This document shows, in pieces, positions 43,896-52,785 of a DNA stretch of 64,000 bases. The stretch's first letter is position 1, and every line of letters starts with the position of its first letter. Source of the DNA: Variovorax sp. SG517. GTDB taxonomy: Bacteria; Pseudomonadota; Gammaproteobacteria; Burkholderiales; Burkholderiaceae_C. Where the stretch lies: positions 1 to 64,000 of the forward strand of contig NZ_JABMJG010000017.1 in assembly GCF_013376045.1 (NCBI RefSeq), in the 5' to 3' direction. Under the pieces are notes generated by a model. The model made no database searches. It saw nothing but the letters and a program-made list of their open reading frames with translations, and was not told the origin of the DNA. Position numbers and translations under genes: made by a program.

Positions 43896-44384
43896 TCACA
43901 GGCCGGGTACTGCGAGCCTGCCCTGCACGAGCAGTTCGCGGGTTCGCTTCAGCGTCGACAGCAGCGCGCTCCGATAGCCCCCTTCACCGTCCATCCACGT
44001 CTGCTCTGCCTGCTCCTCAGGGCCTCCCGGCGTCTTGCCGCGCAGGCCGAGGTAGCCGTAGAAGCGAAGCTGCAGGGCCCCTGAGGCGTCTTCGAACAGT
44101 TCGTTGACGATGGCGCCTTCACGCGGACCGGCGGCCTGGAAGAAGGTCACCTTGCTTTGCGGCTCGAACGCGATGATCTCGCGCAGATCCGCGCCGCCGA
44201 TGGTGGCTTCGCGAACGATGTGGGTCGCGCTCTCCTGCACCACTTCGCATTGGGTGTACAGGCTCGGAGGAAGAAAGAGCCGGGCGTCGCGCGCCTTGAG
44301 GACGAGGCCGGCCCAGGCCTGCTCGCGGCTCAGCGCCAGTTCGCCTTCGGGGTTCACCGGAACGGTTGCTGTCGAATAGATCAT
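43896..44384 (-). CDS. SRPBCC-fold (DUF1857/AtaL-like) protein
   Basis: This 162-residue protein has the pattern of the DUF1857/AtaL branch of the START-like superfamily: an N-terminal YSTATVPVNPEG strand, SREQAWAGLVLKARDARLFL and a central EPQSKVTFFQAAGPREGAI strand. No catalytic residues are known for the family. It lies 41 bases downstream of the NmrA-like gene on the same strand, so both may serve one pathway. The biological role is unknown. Confidence 0.8.
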   Translation of the reverse strand: MIYSTATVPVNPEGELALSREQAWAGLVLKARDARLFLPPSLYTQCEVVQESATHIVREATIGGADLREIIAFEPQSKVTFFQAAGPREGAIVNELFEDASGALQLRFYGYLGLRGKTPGGPEEQAEQTWMDGEGGYRSALLSTLKRTRELLVQGRLAVPGL

Positions 44385-44425
44385 GATGGTCTTTCAGTGA
44401 GTGGGATTCGATCGATGGATGCCGC

Positions 44426-45295
44426 TCAGGCTGCGGCGGCGATGTTTGCGGCGAAATCGCGGTAGGAGCGCAGCGGACGACCCAGCAAGGCGGTGAGACG
44501 CTGGGCATCGCCGGCCTCGGGCACCATCCCGTCGCTCAGGAAGCGTTCGCTCATCAGCCGCATGTCGTACGCCATCCACGGCGGCATGAAGTTCAGCAGG
44601 TTCTTTTCGAAGCCCGCCGTGTCGTCGCCACCGTACGCGACTTGGCGGCCCAGCACCTCGGACCAGATGGCCGCGACCGCGTCGCCGGTGAGCGTGTCTG
44701 GCCCCACGAGGTTGATCCGCTCCAGCGGCTGCGGCTCGCCCGCACGGTCGCGGCGCAGCAGTTCGATCGCGGCGATCTCGCCGATGTCGGCCGTATCGAT
44801 CATCGCGAGGCCCTTGGCGCCGATCGGCATCGGATAGACGCCGTAGCCGCTCACCACGTCCTTGACCGTGAGATCGTTGTCCATGAAATAGGCCGGGCGC
44901 AGGATCGTGGCCTCGAAGCCCATGGCTTCGAGCATCCGTTCGACGCCGAACTTGCCCGCGAAGTGCGGCACGTTCACGTATCTGTCGCTGTGGATGACCG
45001 ACAGGTACACGACACGGCGAACGCCCGCGTCGCGCGCCGCGTTGAGGACCACGAGGGCCTGCGTGAACTCGTCGGGGACGACCGCGTTGAGCAGGAACAG
45101 CGTGGATACGCCGTCGAAGGCGCCGCGCAGCGCCTCCACATCGAGCAGGTCGCCCCGGACGATCTCGACGGAAGCCGGCAGGCTTGCCTTGACTGGATCG
45201 CGCACGACGGCACGCACGCTGGCGCCGTGCTGGACGAGGTTTTGAACGACTTGGCGGCCGACTTTTCCGGTTGCGCCGGTTACGAGGATGGTCAT
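44426..45295 (-). CDS. NmrA-like atypical SDR
   Basis: This 289-residue NAD(P)-binding protein has the dinucleotide motif TGATGKVG at the N-terminus, then RAVVRDPVKASLP, RGDLLDVEALRGAFDGV and SVIHSD. It lacks the classical YxxxK pair, as expected for NmrA or QOR2-like redox sensors and quinone reductases. The ATG at 45295 is chosen over an upstream one because it puts the motif at the proper distance. A LysR gene is read divergently from 45395, the usual arrangement for regulator and target. Confidence 0.9.
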   Translation of the reverse strand: MTILVTGATGKVGRQVVQNLVQHGASVRAVVRDPVKASLPASVEIVRGDLLDVEALRGAFDGVSTLFLLNAVVPDEFTQALVVLNAARDAGVRRVVYLSVIHSDRYVNVPHFAGKFGVERMLEAMGFEATILRPAYFMDNDLTVKDVVSGYGVYPMPIGAKGLAMIDTADIGEIAAIELLRRDRAGEPQPLERINLVGPDTLTGDAVAAIWSEVLGRQVAYGGDDTAGFEKNLLNFMPPWMAYDMRLMSERFLSDGMVPEAGDAQRLTALLGRPLRSYRDFAANIAAAA

Positions 45296-45348
45296 GGAAA
45301 TACTCCTGCGGGTTGAAGAAGGCTCCATCGTGCTCGTTCCAATTTATG

Positions 45349-45362
45349 GCCGATAGCCGATA
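45349..45362. promoter_or_regulatory. Tandem direct repeat between NmrA and LysR genes
   Basis: The seven-base sequence gccgata occurs twice in immediate succession in the 99-base intergenic region. LysR proteins often bind imperfect dyads between divergent genes. This tandem repeat is a plausible recognition element, but it is a direct rather than inverted repeat, so the assignment is tentative. Confidence 0.35.
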
Positions 45363-45394
45363 TATTTGGACTTTTTGTCTCTCTGGTGGAACAC

Positions 45395-46291
45395 ATGGAC
45401 CTCCTTGCCCTTGCCGACTTCAACCTCGTGGCCCGACATGGCGGCTTCGGCCGCGCCTCGCGCGAGTCCGGGCGCCCCAAGGCGACGCTCTCGCGCCGCG
45501 TGGCCGACCTTGAGAGCGGCCTGGCCCTGCGTCTGTTCGAGCGCGGGCCGCGCGCACTCAAGCTCACCGAGGAGGGCCGTGCACTCTTCGAACGCACGGC
45601 GGTCCTGTTGACCGAACTGGACGAAGCCGCAGCGGCGATTGCTTCGGGCGGCGGCGCACCGCGCGGAAGGTTGCGGGTGAGCGCGCCGCTGCTTTTTTCG
45701 CAGGCCGCGATGGGCACGCTGGCGGCACGCTTCGCGATGAAGCATCGCGAGGTCCGCCTCGAGGTCACCACGGAAGACCGCGAAGTGGACATGGTGGAGG
45801 AGGGCTACGACCTCGTGATCCGCGTCAATCCGGCGCCGGACGAACGCCTCGTGGGGCGCATCTTCCTCAGGGACCGTCTGGTGGCCGTGGCAAGCCCTGC
45901 CCTGAAGAAGCCCGCGGCGGGCAAGACCGCGCCGGCCGTCGTACGGCCGGGCGACGTACCGGCCCACGCCGCTGCATGGGAGCTGTCGGCGCGCGGCCGC
46001 ACGCGCACCCTGGCGGTCGAGCCGGTGCTGCAGCTCTCGTCGCTGTTCATGATCCGCGATGCCGCGCGCGCGGGCATCGGCGTCGCGTGCCTGCCGGCAT
46101 CGCTGGTCACACACGATCTGGCGGCAGGGCGGCTCGTGCACTGGGGTGACGTCGAGGGCCCCGAGATCGCACTGTGGGCCCTCTATCCCTCGCGCAGGCT
46201 GCTCAGCAGCCGTGTCTCGGCTTTCCTCGAATTCCTGCGGGAAGCCTTTCCTCAGGGAACGCCCGACGAGCTCGCGGCCTTCATGGAGTGA
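45395..46291 (+). CDS. LysR-family transcriptional regulator
   Basis: This regulator of about 298 residues has the N-terminal winged helix ALADFNLVARHGGFGRASRE and KATLSRRVADLESGLALRLF, and a C-terminal co-inducer domain with LRVSAPLLFSQAAM and VACLPASLVTHDLAAG. The ATG at 45395 is preferred over an in-frame GTG at 45386. It probably controls the divergent NmrA/DUF1857 genes. The co-inducer is unknown. Confidence 0.92.
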   Translation: MDLLALADFNLVARHGGFGRASRESGRPKATLSRRVADLESGLALRLFERGPRALKLTEEGRALFERTAVLLTELDEAAAAIASGGGAPRGRLRVSAPLLFSQAAMGTLAARFAMKHREVRLEVTTEDREVDMVEEGYDLVIRVNPAPDERLVGRIFLRDRLVAVASPALKKPAAGKTAPAVVRPGDVPAHAAAWELSARGRTRTLAVEPVLQLSSLFMIRDAARAGIGVACLPASLVTHDLAAGRLVHWGDVEGPEIALWALYPSRRLLSSRVSAFLEFLREAFPQGTPDELAAFME

Positions 46292-46364
46292 CGCCCCCGG
46301 CGCGCACGCGCCGGATTCCCCAGACACCGCCTGGAGAATCGGCTTCCGCCCGGAAACTCAGACG

Positions 46365-46470
46365 ATGTCTGAGACATCGCCCGAACTGCTGGCGATCGCC
46401 CAGGCATTTCCTTTTCCCTGGTCGGCCTACGTGCGCCTGCCCTCGGTTAAGAGCCCGCAGGCGCGCGCCT
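46365..46470 (+). pseudogene. Remnant of a DUF1016 (YhcG-type) gene
   Basis: The frame encodes SPELLAIAQAFPFPWSAYVR followed by LPSVKSPQARA, a match from memory to the N-terminal domain of DUF1016/YhcG proteins, where FPLPWSAYVRLLSVKNPxAR precedes a FYETEALRGGWS stretch. Here the match ends abruptly at about 46470 and unrelated arginine- and proline-rich sequence follows. It is therefore a truncated remnant, perhaps at an insertion or deletion boundary. Its true start may be slightly upstream of the ATG at 46365. Confidence 0.55.
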
Positions 46471-46658
46471 CAAGGGGGTCGCCCGCGCGAACCGGAGGTA
46501 CGGCAGCACAGGCGGCGCACGGAGCCCAACTGACCAGGCTGAGGCAACCCCCGTGCCGTTCATTGGCGCCGTCGGCTCGGCCGGCGGGATGCCGGAGCCT
46601 GTCATGCGAGTAGTGGACGGACAATCGAGCCAACTTCGATCCTCGACGTGGAAGACCA
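46471..46658. other. Intergenic sequence between the DUF1016 remnant and the second LysR gene
   Basis: I see no gene, RNA or clear promoter here. Together with the remnant, the interval 46292-46658 makes one of the two larger gene-poor gaps of the right half. The sequence is GC-rich and has no strong hairpin followed by T-runs. Confidence 0.4.
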
Positions 46659-47573
46659 TTGATCAGCGAACTCAAGACCTTCATTGCCGTCTGCAAGCAC
46701 GGTACGTTCGCGGCAGCGGGCGAAAGAATCGGCCTCACGCAATCGGCCGTCAGCAGCCAGATCAGGCGGCTCGAGGAGTCACTGGGTTTCGAGCTCTTCG
46801 ACAGGACCGGTCGTTCCGCCACGCTCAACGAGCGCGGCCAAGGAACGCTGGAGCGCGCGAAGGAGATCTGCGCGCTGTACGAGAAGCTCGGCGACGCGCC
46901 GGACGACGCCTCGTTGAACGGCCTGCTGCGCATAGGCGCCATCGCTTCGGCGCAGCCGACCCTCCTGGCGCGTGCGCTCGAGCGGCTGCGCCAGATCCAT
47001 CCCAGGGTTCGCGTGCACGTGGCACCCGGCGTGTCGATGCACCTGATGGACGACCTCGACACGGGCAAGATCGATGCGGCACTGATCATCCGGCCGCCGT
47101 TCGGCATGCTGCCTGACCTGACATGGCAGCCGCTCGTTCAGGAGCCCTTCGTGCTAGTCGTTCCTAACTCGGTCCGCGGCAAGGACTGGCGCACGCTCAT
47201 CCAGACGCAACCCTTCCTGCGCTACGACCGCGGGTCATTCGGCGGACGGATGGTGGAGGGCTTTCTCCGGCTTGAAGGCCTGTCTGTCAACGACGCAGTC
47301 GAGATCGACGAGATCGCGGGGCTGATCCACCTGGCGTCGAAAGGACTTGGCGTGGCCCTTGTTCCGTTGGTGGAGGCGCATGTGCCGCTGCCGCCGGGCG
47401 TGCGCGCCGTATCACTCGGGGAGTTCACCTTCTACCGCGAGATCGGCTTGCTGCGCCGCAAGCCCCGGTTGACACCGCCCATCGTGGCGCAGTTCGCGGA
47501 GTGCCTGCTCGAGGCATCGCAGGGAGCGCAGAGAACTCAGGCAGGCAGGAAAAAGGCGTCCGGCGCGCGCTGA
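46659..47573 (+). CDS. LysR-family transcriptional regulator
   Basis: This 304-residue regulator starts with TTG (the natural LysR opening MISELKTFIAVCKHGTFAAA fits there). The HTH region continues RIGLTQSAVSSQIRRLEESL, and the substrate-binding domain has LRIGAIASAQPTLLARAL and GVALVPLVEAHVPLPPGV. It converges on the VOC-fold gene. The target cannot be inferred from this arrangement. Confidence 0.9.
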   Translation: MISELKTFIAVCKHGTFAAAGERIGLTQSAVSSQIRRLEESLGFELFDRTGRSATLNERGQGTLERAKEICALYEKLGDAPDDASLNGLLRIGAIASAQPTLLARALERLRQIHPRVRVHVAPGVSMHLMDDLDTGKIDAALIIRPPFGMLPDLTWQPLVQEPFVLVVPNSVRGKDWRTLIQTQPFLRYDRGSFGGRMVEGFLRLEGLSVNDAVEIDEIAGLIHLASKGLGVALVPLVEAHVPLPPGVRAVSLGEFTFYREIGLLRRKPRLTPPIVAQFAECLLEASQGAQRTQAGRKKASGAR

Positions 47574-47698
47574 GCGTGGAACCGGCCCGTTCCTTGCCAG
47601 CCGATAGGCCGCAGGCACACAGGGTGGGCGATCTTTCGCTCAGGTCCGAAGCCGCCAATCGTTGGCGTACCTCGCAGGCTTCGAGCGGCCCGTCAGGC

Positions 47699-48130
47699 TC
47701 ACTTGGCGAACAGCGACCCGAGATCCGCGAAGGACTTCATCTCGATCGCATTGCCCGACGGATCGAGGAAGAACATCGTGGCCTGTTCGCCCACTTCTCC
47801 CTTGAAGCGGATGTAGGGTTCGATGACGAACTTGGTACCGCGCGCGATCAGCTTGTCGGCCATCGCCTGCCACTGCGCCATCGGCACGATGGCGCCGAAG
47901 TGGCGCACCGGCACGTCATGGCCGTCCACCGCGCTGCTGCTGCGGTGGCCGCACTCGTCGGGTGCGAGATGTGCCACGATCTGGTGGCCATAGAAATCGA
48001 AGTCGACCCACTCGGGAGCGCTGCGGCCCTCGGGGCAGCCGAGCAGTTCGCCGTAGAACGCGCGTGCCTCCGCGATGTCGCGGACCGGGAAGGCCAGGTG
48101 AAAGGGGATTCGAGTGGTGTTGGATGTCAT
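47699..48130 (-). CDS. VOC-superfamily (glyoxalase-like) protein
   Basis: This 143-residue protein has two beta-alpha-beta-beta-beta units. The first is PFHLAFPVRDIAEARAFYGE with the strand FDFYGHQIVAHL, and the second is RHFGAIVPMAQWQAMADKL with MFFLDPSGNAIEMKSF. Possible metal ligands are His 12, His 49 and Glu in the last strand. This is the layout of dioxygenase- or glyoxalase-like VOC proteins. The substrate is unknown. An inverted repeat lies about 45 bases upstream of its start. Confidence 0.88.
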   Translation of the reverse strand: MTSNTTRIPFHLAFPVRDIAEARAFYGELLGCPEGRSAPEWVDFDFYGHQIVAHLAPDECGHRSSSAVDGHDVPVRHFGAIVPMAQWQAMADKLIARGTKFVIEPYIRFKGEVGEQATMFFLDPSGNAIEMKSFADLGSLFAK

Positions 48131-48169
48131 CGTGGATCCTGGTGAGGGTTGGGAACCAGGGCACTGTAG

Positions 48170-48203
48170 GAAACCATATCAACGATGAAAAGCGATATGT
48201 TTC
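48170..48203. promoter_or_regulatory. Inverted repeat upstream of the VOC-fold gene
   Basis: The arms are gaaaccatatc and gatatgtttc (catatc/gatatg core, 13 bases apart) at 48170-48180 and 48194-48203. The element lies 40-75 bases upstream of the ATG at 48130 and could be an operator. No regulator is adjacent except the convergent LysR gene, so the binding protein is unknown. Confidence 0.35.
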
Positions 48204-48354
48204 GCTTCTGAGCACGATGAATTTCGATGAGTCAGCAATTGGCGAATCTCGCCACTGTCACGACAGGAAATGATTTGTCCCAACGTGATCACCGGGAAGG
48301 CGGCGATCAGGTCATCCAGGAGTCGCGCGACTACGCGCCCTCCCTCTTACCAGT

Positions 48355-49176
48355 CTACGCAGGTGCCGGACTCCTGACCATCAGCTTGACCGCGTAGGGA
48401 CCGACACTGTTGAGCTTGGAGGCACCATACAGAAATTCGCCCGTGTGCCTGAAGCCAAAGCCCTTGAAGACACGGGCGTCGTTGCGATCCGGGTTGCTGC
48501 TCTGCAGCAGGTAGAACAGTCCGTGGATATCGGCCAGCCGCTGGAAGGGACGCGACATCCGCGAGGCCACGCGCTTTTGCTCATGGTCCGGCCGCACACA
48601 GACCATCCCGCCGTAGACGCATCGCACGGGGATACCCTCGCGCACTCGCATGGCATGGGTTGCGCGCTGCAAGGCGGCGGAGGCGCTCTGGGCCGCCAGG
48701 GTCCGGCGCAGGCCGTAGGCGCGCAAGGCGGCGGGTGCACCCACCGTCAGGTCATGGAAGAGCCCTCGCCCGGCGGAGGCAGCGCTCGGCAAGGTCCTGA
48801 GCGCCGCACCGCGGACCGTGCGGCCGCCTTGGCGCTCGTCGCATGCAGTCTCCAGAACCACTACGCCGCCCACGCGCAACGCCGCCTGCAACAGGTAATG
48901 GATGACGCGCGCGATCTTGCGCTCGGCATCGGCGTAGTCGCCCGACCCGACGCGCTTGACGTCGGCTGGTCGCAGCCACGCGATCCAAGCCTTGTCGCGG
49001 TTGCGCACGAACGCCTGCGCCATCACCTCGGCCGCCTGCACCAGGTCGTGCGGCGTGGCGGCGATGTGAACCCGGGGTGCCTCCGGTTCCGCCTCGCTGG
49101 CGATGTTCTGTTCCTCGAGCAGGTTGGCCAGGCTCCGGAGAACAGCGGCCTCGATGTTCAGCCTGACGGCGGACAT
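48355..49176 (-). CDS. GNAT-like acyltransferase (last gene of the coupled cluster)
   Basis: This 273-residue protein has a predicted GNAT fold. A beta strand (VVVLETACDERQGG) is followed by a C-terminal core with VRCVYGGMVCVRPDHEQKRV, in which VRPDHEQKRVASRM occupies the acetyl-CoA loop position, then FYLLQSSNPDRNDARVFKGF and FRHTGEFLYG. The first 60 residues are an extra helical region. The acceptor is unknown, but the amine produced by the neighbouring PLP decarboxylase is a natural candidate. The gene starts 6 bases after the decarboxylase stop. Fold recognition is by pattern only. Confidence 0.7.
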   Translation of the reverse strand: MSAVRLNIEAAVLRSLANLLEEQNIASEAEPEAPRVHIAATPHDLVQAAEVMAQAFVRNRDKAWIAWLRPADVKRVGSGDYADAERKIARVIHYLLQAALRVGGVVVLETACDERQGGRTVRGAALRTLPSAASAGRGLFHDLTVGAPAALRAYGLRRTLAAQSASAALQRATHAMRVREGIPVRCVYGGMVCVRPDHEQKRVASRMSRPFQRLADIHGLFYLLQSSNPDRNDARVFKGFGFRHTGEFLYGASKLNSVGPYAVKLMVRSPAPA

Positions 49177-49182
49177 GATGGT

Positions 49183-50316
49183 TCAACCCGCTTCGTGATC
49201 GTCGAGCGTCACCAGATGGTCGACCGAGAAGCCGTTGAATGCGCAGCGCACGCTCTCCGAATAGGCTCCTACATGCTGGAACTCGATCCAGTCGCCTTCT
49301 CGGAGGTGGTCGGGCAGCGCGTACGGGAACGCGAGTCGGTCGTTGCTGTCGCAGGTCGGCCCGAACACCACGAACTCGCGCTGGCCACCGGCGGTCGCAT
49401 CGATGGCCTCGCCGCCGCGCCACGCCCGCACGGGCAACTGGAAGAACTGCTGCGCCGGCAGCAGCCCCCCGAAGATGCCGGCGCCGCAGTAGAGCGCCTG
49501 ATCCTTGCGCAGGATGACACGCGCGAAGAGCGACATGCAGTCGTAGGCCAGCACGCGCCCCGGTTCGCACAGCAGTTCCACCCGCTTGAGCGTCGCGGAC
49601 GAAGCGACGAACTCGCCCAGTTGCCGCAGCAGCGCCGAAGGTGGTGGCATCGGCATGTTGTCGTAGCGCGCAGGAAAGCCGCCGCCGATGTCGAGCGACG
49701 CCACGCGCGCGTCGGCCTGTTCGATCAGCCGGGCGGCCGTCTGCATCGCCGTGAGATAGGGCTCGATGCTGATCGTCTGCGAGCCAGGGTGGAACGCCAG
49801 ACCGCACGACCATGCGGTCTGCACCGCGACGCGCTGGAGCAGGCGCAGCGTCTCCTCGTGTGAGGCGCCGAACTTGCTGTTCAGGTCGTAGAGCGCGTCC
49901 GAGGCCCCAGAGTGGAAACGCACGTGGACGCGCAGCGAGGACTCTCCGGTGGGCAACACCTCGATGAGCTTGTCGAGCTCCGCGGCGCAGTCGATCACGA
50001 AGTCCCGAAGGCCCAGTTCACGCCAGGCGCGCTCGATGTCGCGGCGCGACTTCGCGGGGTTCATGAACCAGCTTCGCGCACCCGGCGCCTCGGCCTGCAC
50101 GAGGAGGGCTTCGCCGATCGAGGCCACGTCGAAGCCTGCGACGCCGGCGGTGCGCACGGTCGAAATCACCTGCGGCAGCGGATTCGCCTTCACAGCGTAC
50201 AGCACGCTACCGGGAAAGCCTTCGACAAAGGCTCGGGTCGAGCGCATCAAACGGGCGGGGTTGAATGTATAGAACGCATCGAACTCCGTCGTGCGCAGCG
50301 CCGTATCGAACTCCAT
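49183..50316 (-). CDS. Fold-type III PLP decarboxylase (ornithine/diaminopimelate type)
   Basis: This 377-residue enzyme has the alanine-racemase-fold PLP domain: Lys 43 in LYAVKANP, HPGSQT at 176-181, the glycine loop LDIGGGFPARYD at 208-219 and EPGR at 251-254. The C-terminal domain has GPTCDSNDRL with Cys 322 and Asp 323, equivalent to the ornithine-decarboxylase Cys-Asp pair, and an aromatic EFQHVGAYSES stretch. It therefore resembles eukaryotic-type ornithine decarboxylases, and its product is probably a diamine or other amine. The gene precedes the GNAT by 6 bases and follows the HAD gene by 46. Confidence 0.9.
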   Translation of the reverse strand: MEFDTALRTTEFDAFYTFNPARLMRSTRAFVEGFPGSVLYAVKANPLPQVISTVRTAGVAGFDVASIGEALLVQAEAPGARSWFMNPAKSRRDIERAWRELGLRDFVIDCAAELDKLIEVLPTGESSLRVHVRFHSGASDALYDLNSKFGASHEETLRLLQRVAVQTAWSCGLAFHPGSQTISIEPYLTAMQTAARLIEQADARVASLDIGGGFPARYDNMPMPPPSALLRQLGEFVASSATLKRVELLCEPGRVLAYDCMSLFARVILRKDQALYCGAGIFGGLLPAQQFFQLPVRAWRGGEAIDATAGGQREFVVFGPTCDSNDRLAFPYALPDHLREGDWIEFQHVGAYSESVRCAFNGFSVDHLVTLDDHEAG

Positions 50317-50362
50317 GGTATTTGCCCCTCGTGAATCTTGTGATGTGTTTCCGGCCGCTCGT

Positions 50363-51148
50363 TCAGCGTGCGAGAAGACCCGTGTCGCGCAGGTAGGGCA
50401 TCAGGCCGGCGATGCTCTGCAGCTGCGCACCGGGGACGGCTGTTCCCGGTGCGCGCGGTGTCTCGCCCTTGCCGGTGCGCACCAGCACGCTTGCGATGCC
50501 CGAGGCCTTCGCGCCTTCGATGTCGGTGAGCAGGTCGTCGCCCACCACCAGCGCCTCGGCTGCGGTCACGCCGACCGCATCGAGCGCGGCCTGGAAGAAC
50601 ACCGGAGAGGGCTTGCCGGTGACGATGGCCTGCTGGCCCGCCGCGGCCTCCAGCCCCACGATGAACGCGCCCGCGTCCAGCCGCGCAGGCCCCGCGCCGT
50701 CGAACCAGTAAAGGTTGCGATGCGGCACCACCAGACGGGCGCCCTCGCGCAGCATGCGAAAGACCCCGTTGAGCAGTGCATAGTCGAAGCGTTCGGCCAC
50801 ATCGCCGATCACGACGAAGTCGGGCTTGCTGGCGTCCTGGCGGATGCCCTCGAAGAGCTCGACCATCGCATCGGGCACCAGCAGGTGGCAGGACGCCTCA
50901 GCCTGCCCGCGGAGGTAGGCGCTGCAGGCCAAGCCTGCGGTCTGAATGGCGTCCTCGGCCGCGTGGATGCCACCCGCGCGCAGCTCCGCGGCAATGTGTT
51001 GTGGCAGCCTGGCGCTGATGTTGGTCAGCAGCCGCACCGCGAGCCCTGCGTCCGCGGCTTCCTGCAGCACCCGGTTCGCCCCGGTGATCGCTTCGCCCCG
51101 GAAAAGCAGCGTGCCGTCGATGTCGATGAGCAGCGCCTTCAGTGCCAT
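50363..51148 (-). CDS. HAD-family phosphatase, LHPP/NagD-like
   Basis: This 261-residue HAD hydrolase has the Asp nucleophile motif DIDGTLL (Asp 9 and 11), the second-motif Thr in LLTNIS, a Lys in TGKPSPVFF and the acid pair in VVGDDLLTDIEGA (Asp 204 and 205). The large cap inserted after motif II and the GKPSP box place it in the NagD/HDHD2/LHPP group, which removes phosphate from small molecules or phospho-residues. The ATG at 51148 overlaps the end of the phosphodiesterase gene by 10 bases, showing coupled translation. Confidence 0.9.
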   Translation of the reverse strand: MALKALLIDIDGTLLFRGEAITGANRVLQEAADAGLAVRLLTNISARLPQHIAAELRAGGIHAAEDAIQTAGLACSAYLRGQAEASCHLLVPDAMVELFEGIRQDASKPDFVVIGDVAERFDYALLNGVFRMLREGARLVVPHRNLYWFDGAGPARLDAGAFIVGLEAAAGQQAIVTGKPSPVFFQAALDAVGVTAAEALVVGDDLLTDIEGAKASGIASVLVRTGKGETPRAPGTAVPGAQLQSIAGLMPYLRDTGLLAR

Positions 51149-52785
51149 GCATGCGCCTCTGACAGCGCCCTGGCCGGCGCGGGCTGCGCCAGGCCGGCCA
51201 TCAGCGCCGGGGCCAGCTGAATCAGGGTCAGCGGTGCCTGCCATGCCGGCGCACCGGGCTGCAGGGTCGGCTCCAGGAACACGCCCTTGAGCCAGGGCGC
51301 GTCGGACCAGCAGGTGTGGTCGCCTCCCTTGCGGCTTGCCGCGGCAAAAGGCAGGTGCGGTGACTTCAGCAGGCGTGCGGCCGTCGGCGGCTGCAGGTAC
51401 CAGGGGCTGGTCCATCCATCGCCCAGGTCGAGCACCGGGCCCTCGATCAACCGGAAGGCGCCCGAGAGCCCGGGTGGCAGGGCGTCGTTCAGCGCATCGA
51501 GGAGCGCCGGGGTGGTCACGCCCGCCGCCGCCATGCGTTGGGGGTGCAGGGCTAGCCAGCCGTTCTCCGCGGGGTGGTAGAACATCATCGAGCGCTGCGT
51601 ATCGATCCGTCCGTCGTCCTGCGTCGCGAGCCAGCCCTGCGAGGCGAAGCATCGGTTGGGTGCCAGGTCGTGGCTCAGCGGCTGCATGCCGTGGTCCGAA
51701 TGCGCGATGAAGCGCCAGCCTGGGGGAAGCAGCGCCTGACATCCATCGAACAACTCGAAGAGCCAGCGCGCCATCCGCGCCCGGATCGCGCTGGCCAGTG
51801 CAGGTTGCGGTGCAGCCGCGGCTGGGTCCAGGTGGCGCAGCAGCTGGTGCGACAGCAGGTCGATCACGGGGTAGTAGGCCACCGCCACCTCCGCGCCGCC
51901 CGCGCGCAGGTTCCAGAGGATGTCGTCGAGAAAGCTGCGGTGCATCACCTCGAGAAGGTCCAGCAGCAGCAGCTCGGCCGAACCGTCGCCGCCCTGGTCA
52001 ACATGCCGCCCCAATGCGCCGCTCGCATGCAGCTTCGCCGGGTTGCCCACGCTGCAGGCGCGATGGCGCAACGCCAGCCGGCGCAGTGCGGCGTCGCGGC
52101 CATGCACGAACACGGGCTGGAAGCCCAGGAAGCACAGCCGCGGCTGCCCCTCCACGCGCTGGGCATGCACCGCGACCGCGCGGTTGGTGTCGCCGGCAAG
52201 CGCCACCGGCAGGGCCGGAGACAGCGCGACGTGGCAGGTGCCGCCGAACGGCACGCGCAGGTCCCCGCCCGTCGGCACGCCGTGAACCACGATGGCCGCG
52301 TCGTCGCTCGATACCGACAGCGGGCAATGCAGCTGCAGTGCCGGCACCGACAGCACCTCGCCCGGCGCCAGCACCGCAGGCGGGCTCACGAGGCGTGCAT
52401 AGACCTCGGTGTGCGACAGCAGCGCACCCGCGAGCCGCTGCGGCTGCACGAAAGGCACGGCGCTGGTGCGCACGCGCCCACCCGCCGCGGCCCAGCGGTC
52501 CCATACCATCTGCGTGGCACGCGGCCAGCGCGAGAAGGCGTCGGCCACGGCCAGCGGGTCTGCCGCACCGGCGTCGGGGATCTCGTAGCCCGTGAGCCCG
52601 TGCGCACTGGCGTCCAGCCCGCTCCAGATGCTGAAGAGCGACGGCGGCGTCTGGCAGTTGGGCGCCAGCGGTTCCAGCGGCAGCGCGCAATCCACGCGCA
52701 GCGGCAGCATTGGCGCGAGTTGCTGCCACAGCGTGTGCGACAGGCCGTCCACCAGCAGCCACAGCAGCCCCTTCGCGAGGCTCAT
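51139..52785 (-). CDS. Alkaline-phosphatase-superfamily phosphodiesterase/nucleotide pyrophosphatase
   Basis: This 548-residue hydrolase has the nucleotide pyrophosphatase/phosphodiesterase metal sites: Asp 13 in WLLVDGLSH, a Thr nucleophile at about 46 in NCQTPPSLFSIWSG, His 62 in ASAHGLTG, Asp 309 and His 313 in PVIDLLSHQ, and Asp 364 and His 365 in HSDHGMQ. No signal peptide is evident, which is unusual for this superfamily and suggests a cytosolic role on an internal phosphodiester or diphosphate. The ATG at 52785 overlaps the kinase stop (ATGA). Confidence 0.85.
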   Translation of the reverse strand: MSLAKGLLWLLVDGLSHTLWQQLAPMLPLRVDCALPLEPLAPNCQTPPSLFSIWSGLDASAHGLTGYEIPDAGAADPLAVADAFSRWPRATQMVWDRWAAAGGRVRTSAVPFVQPQRLAGALLSHTEVYARLVSPPAVLAPGEVLSVPALQLHCPLSVSSDDAAIVVHGVPTGGDLRVPFGGTCHVALSPALPVALAGDTNRAVAVHAQRVEGQPRLCFLGFQPVFVHGRDAALRRLALRHRACSVGNPAKLHASGALGRHVDQGGDGSAELLLLDLLEVMHRSFLDDILWNLRAGGAEVAVAYYPVIDLLSHQLLRHLDPAAAAPQPALASAIRARMARWLFELFDGCQALLPPGWRFIAHSDHGMQPLSHDLAPNRCFASQGWLATQDDGRIDTQRSMMFYHPAENGWLALHPQRMAAAGVTTPALLDALNDALPPGLSGAFRLIEGPVLDLGDGWTSPWYLQPPTAARLLKSPHLPFAAASRKGGDHTCWSDAPWLKGVFLEPTLQPGAPAWQAPLTLIQLAPALMAGLAQPAPARALSEAHAWH

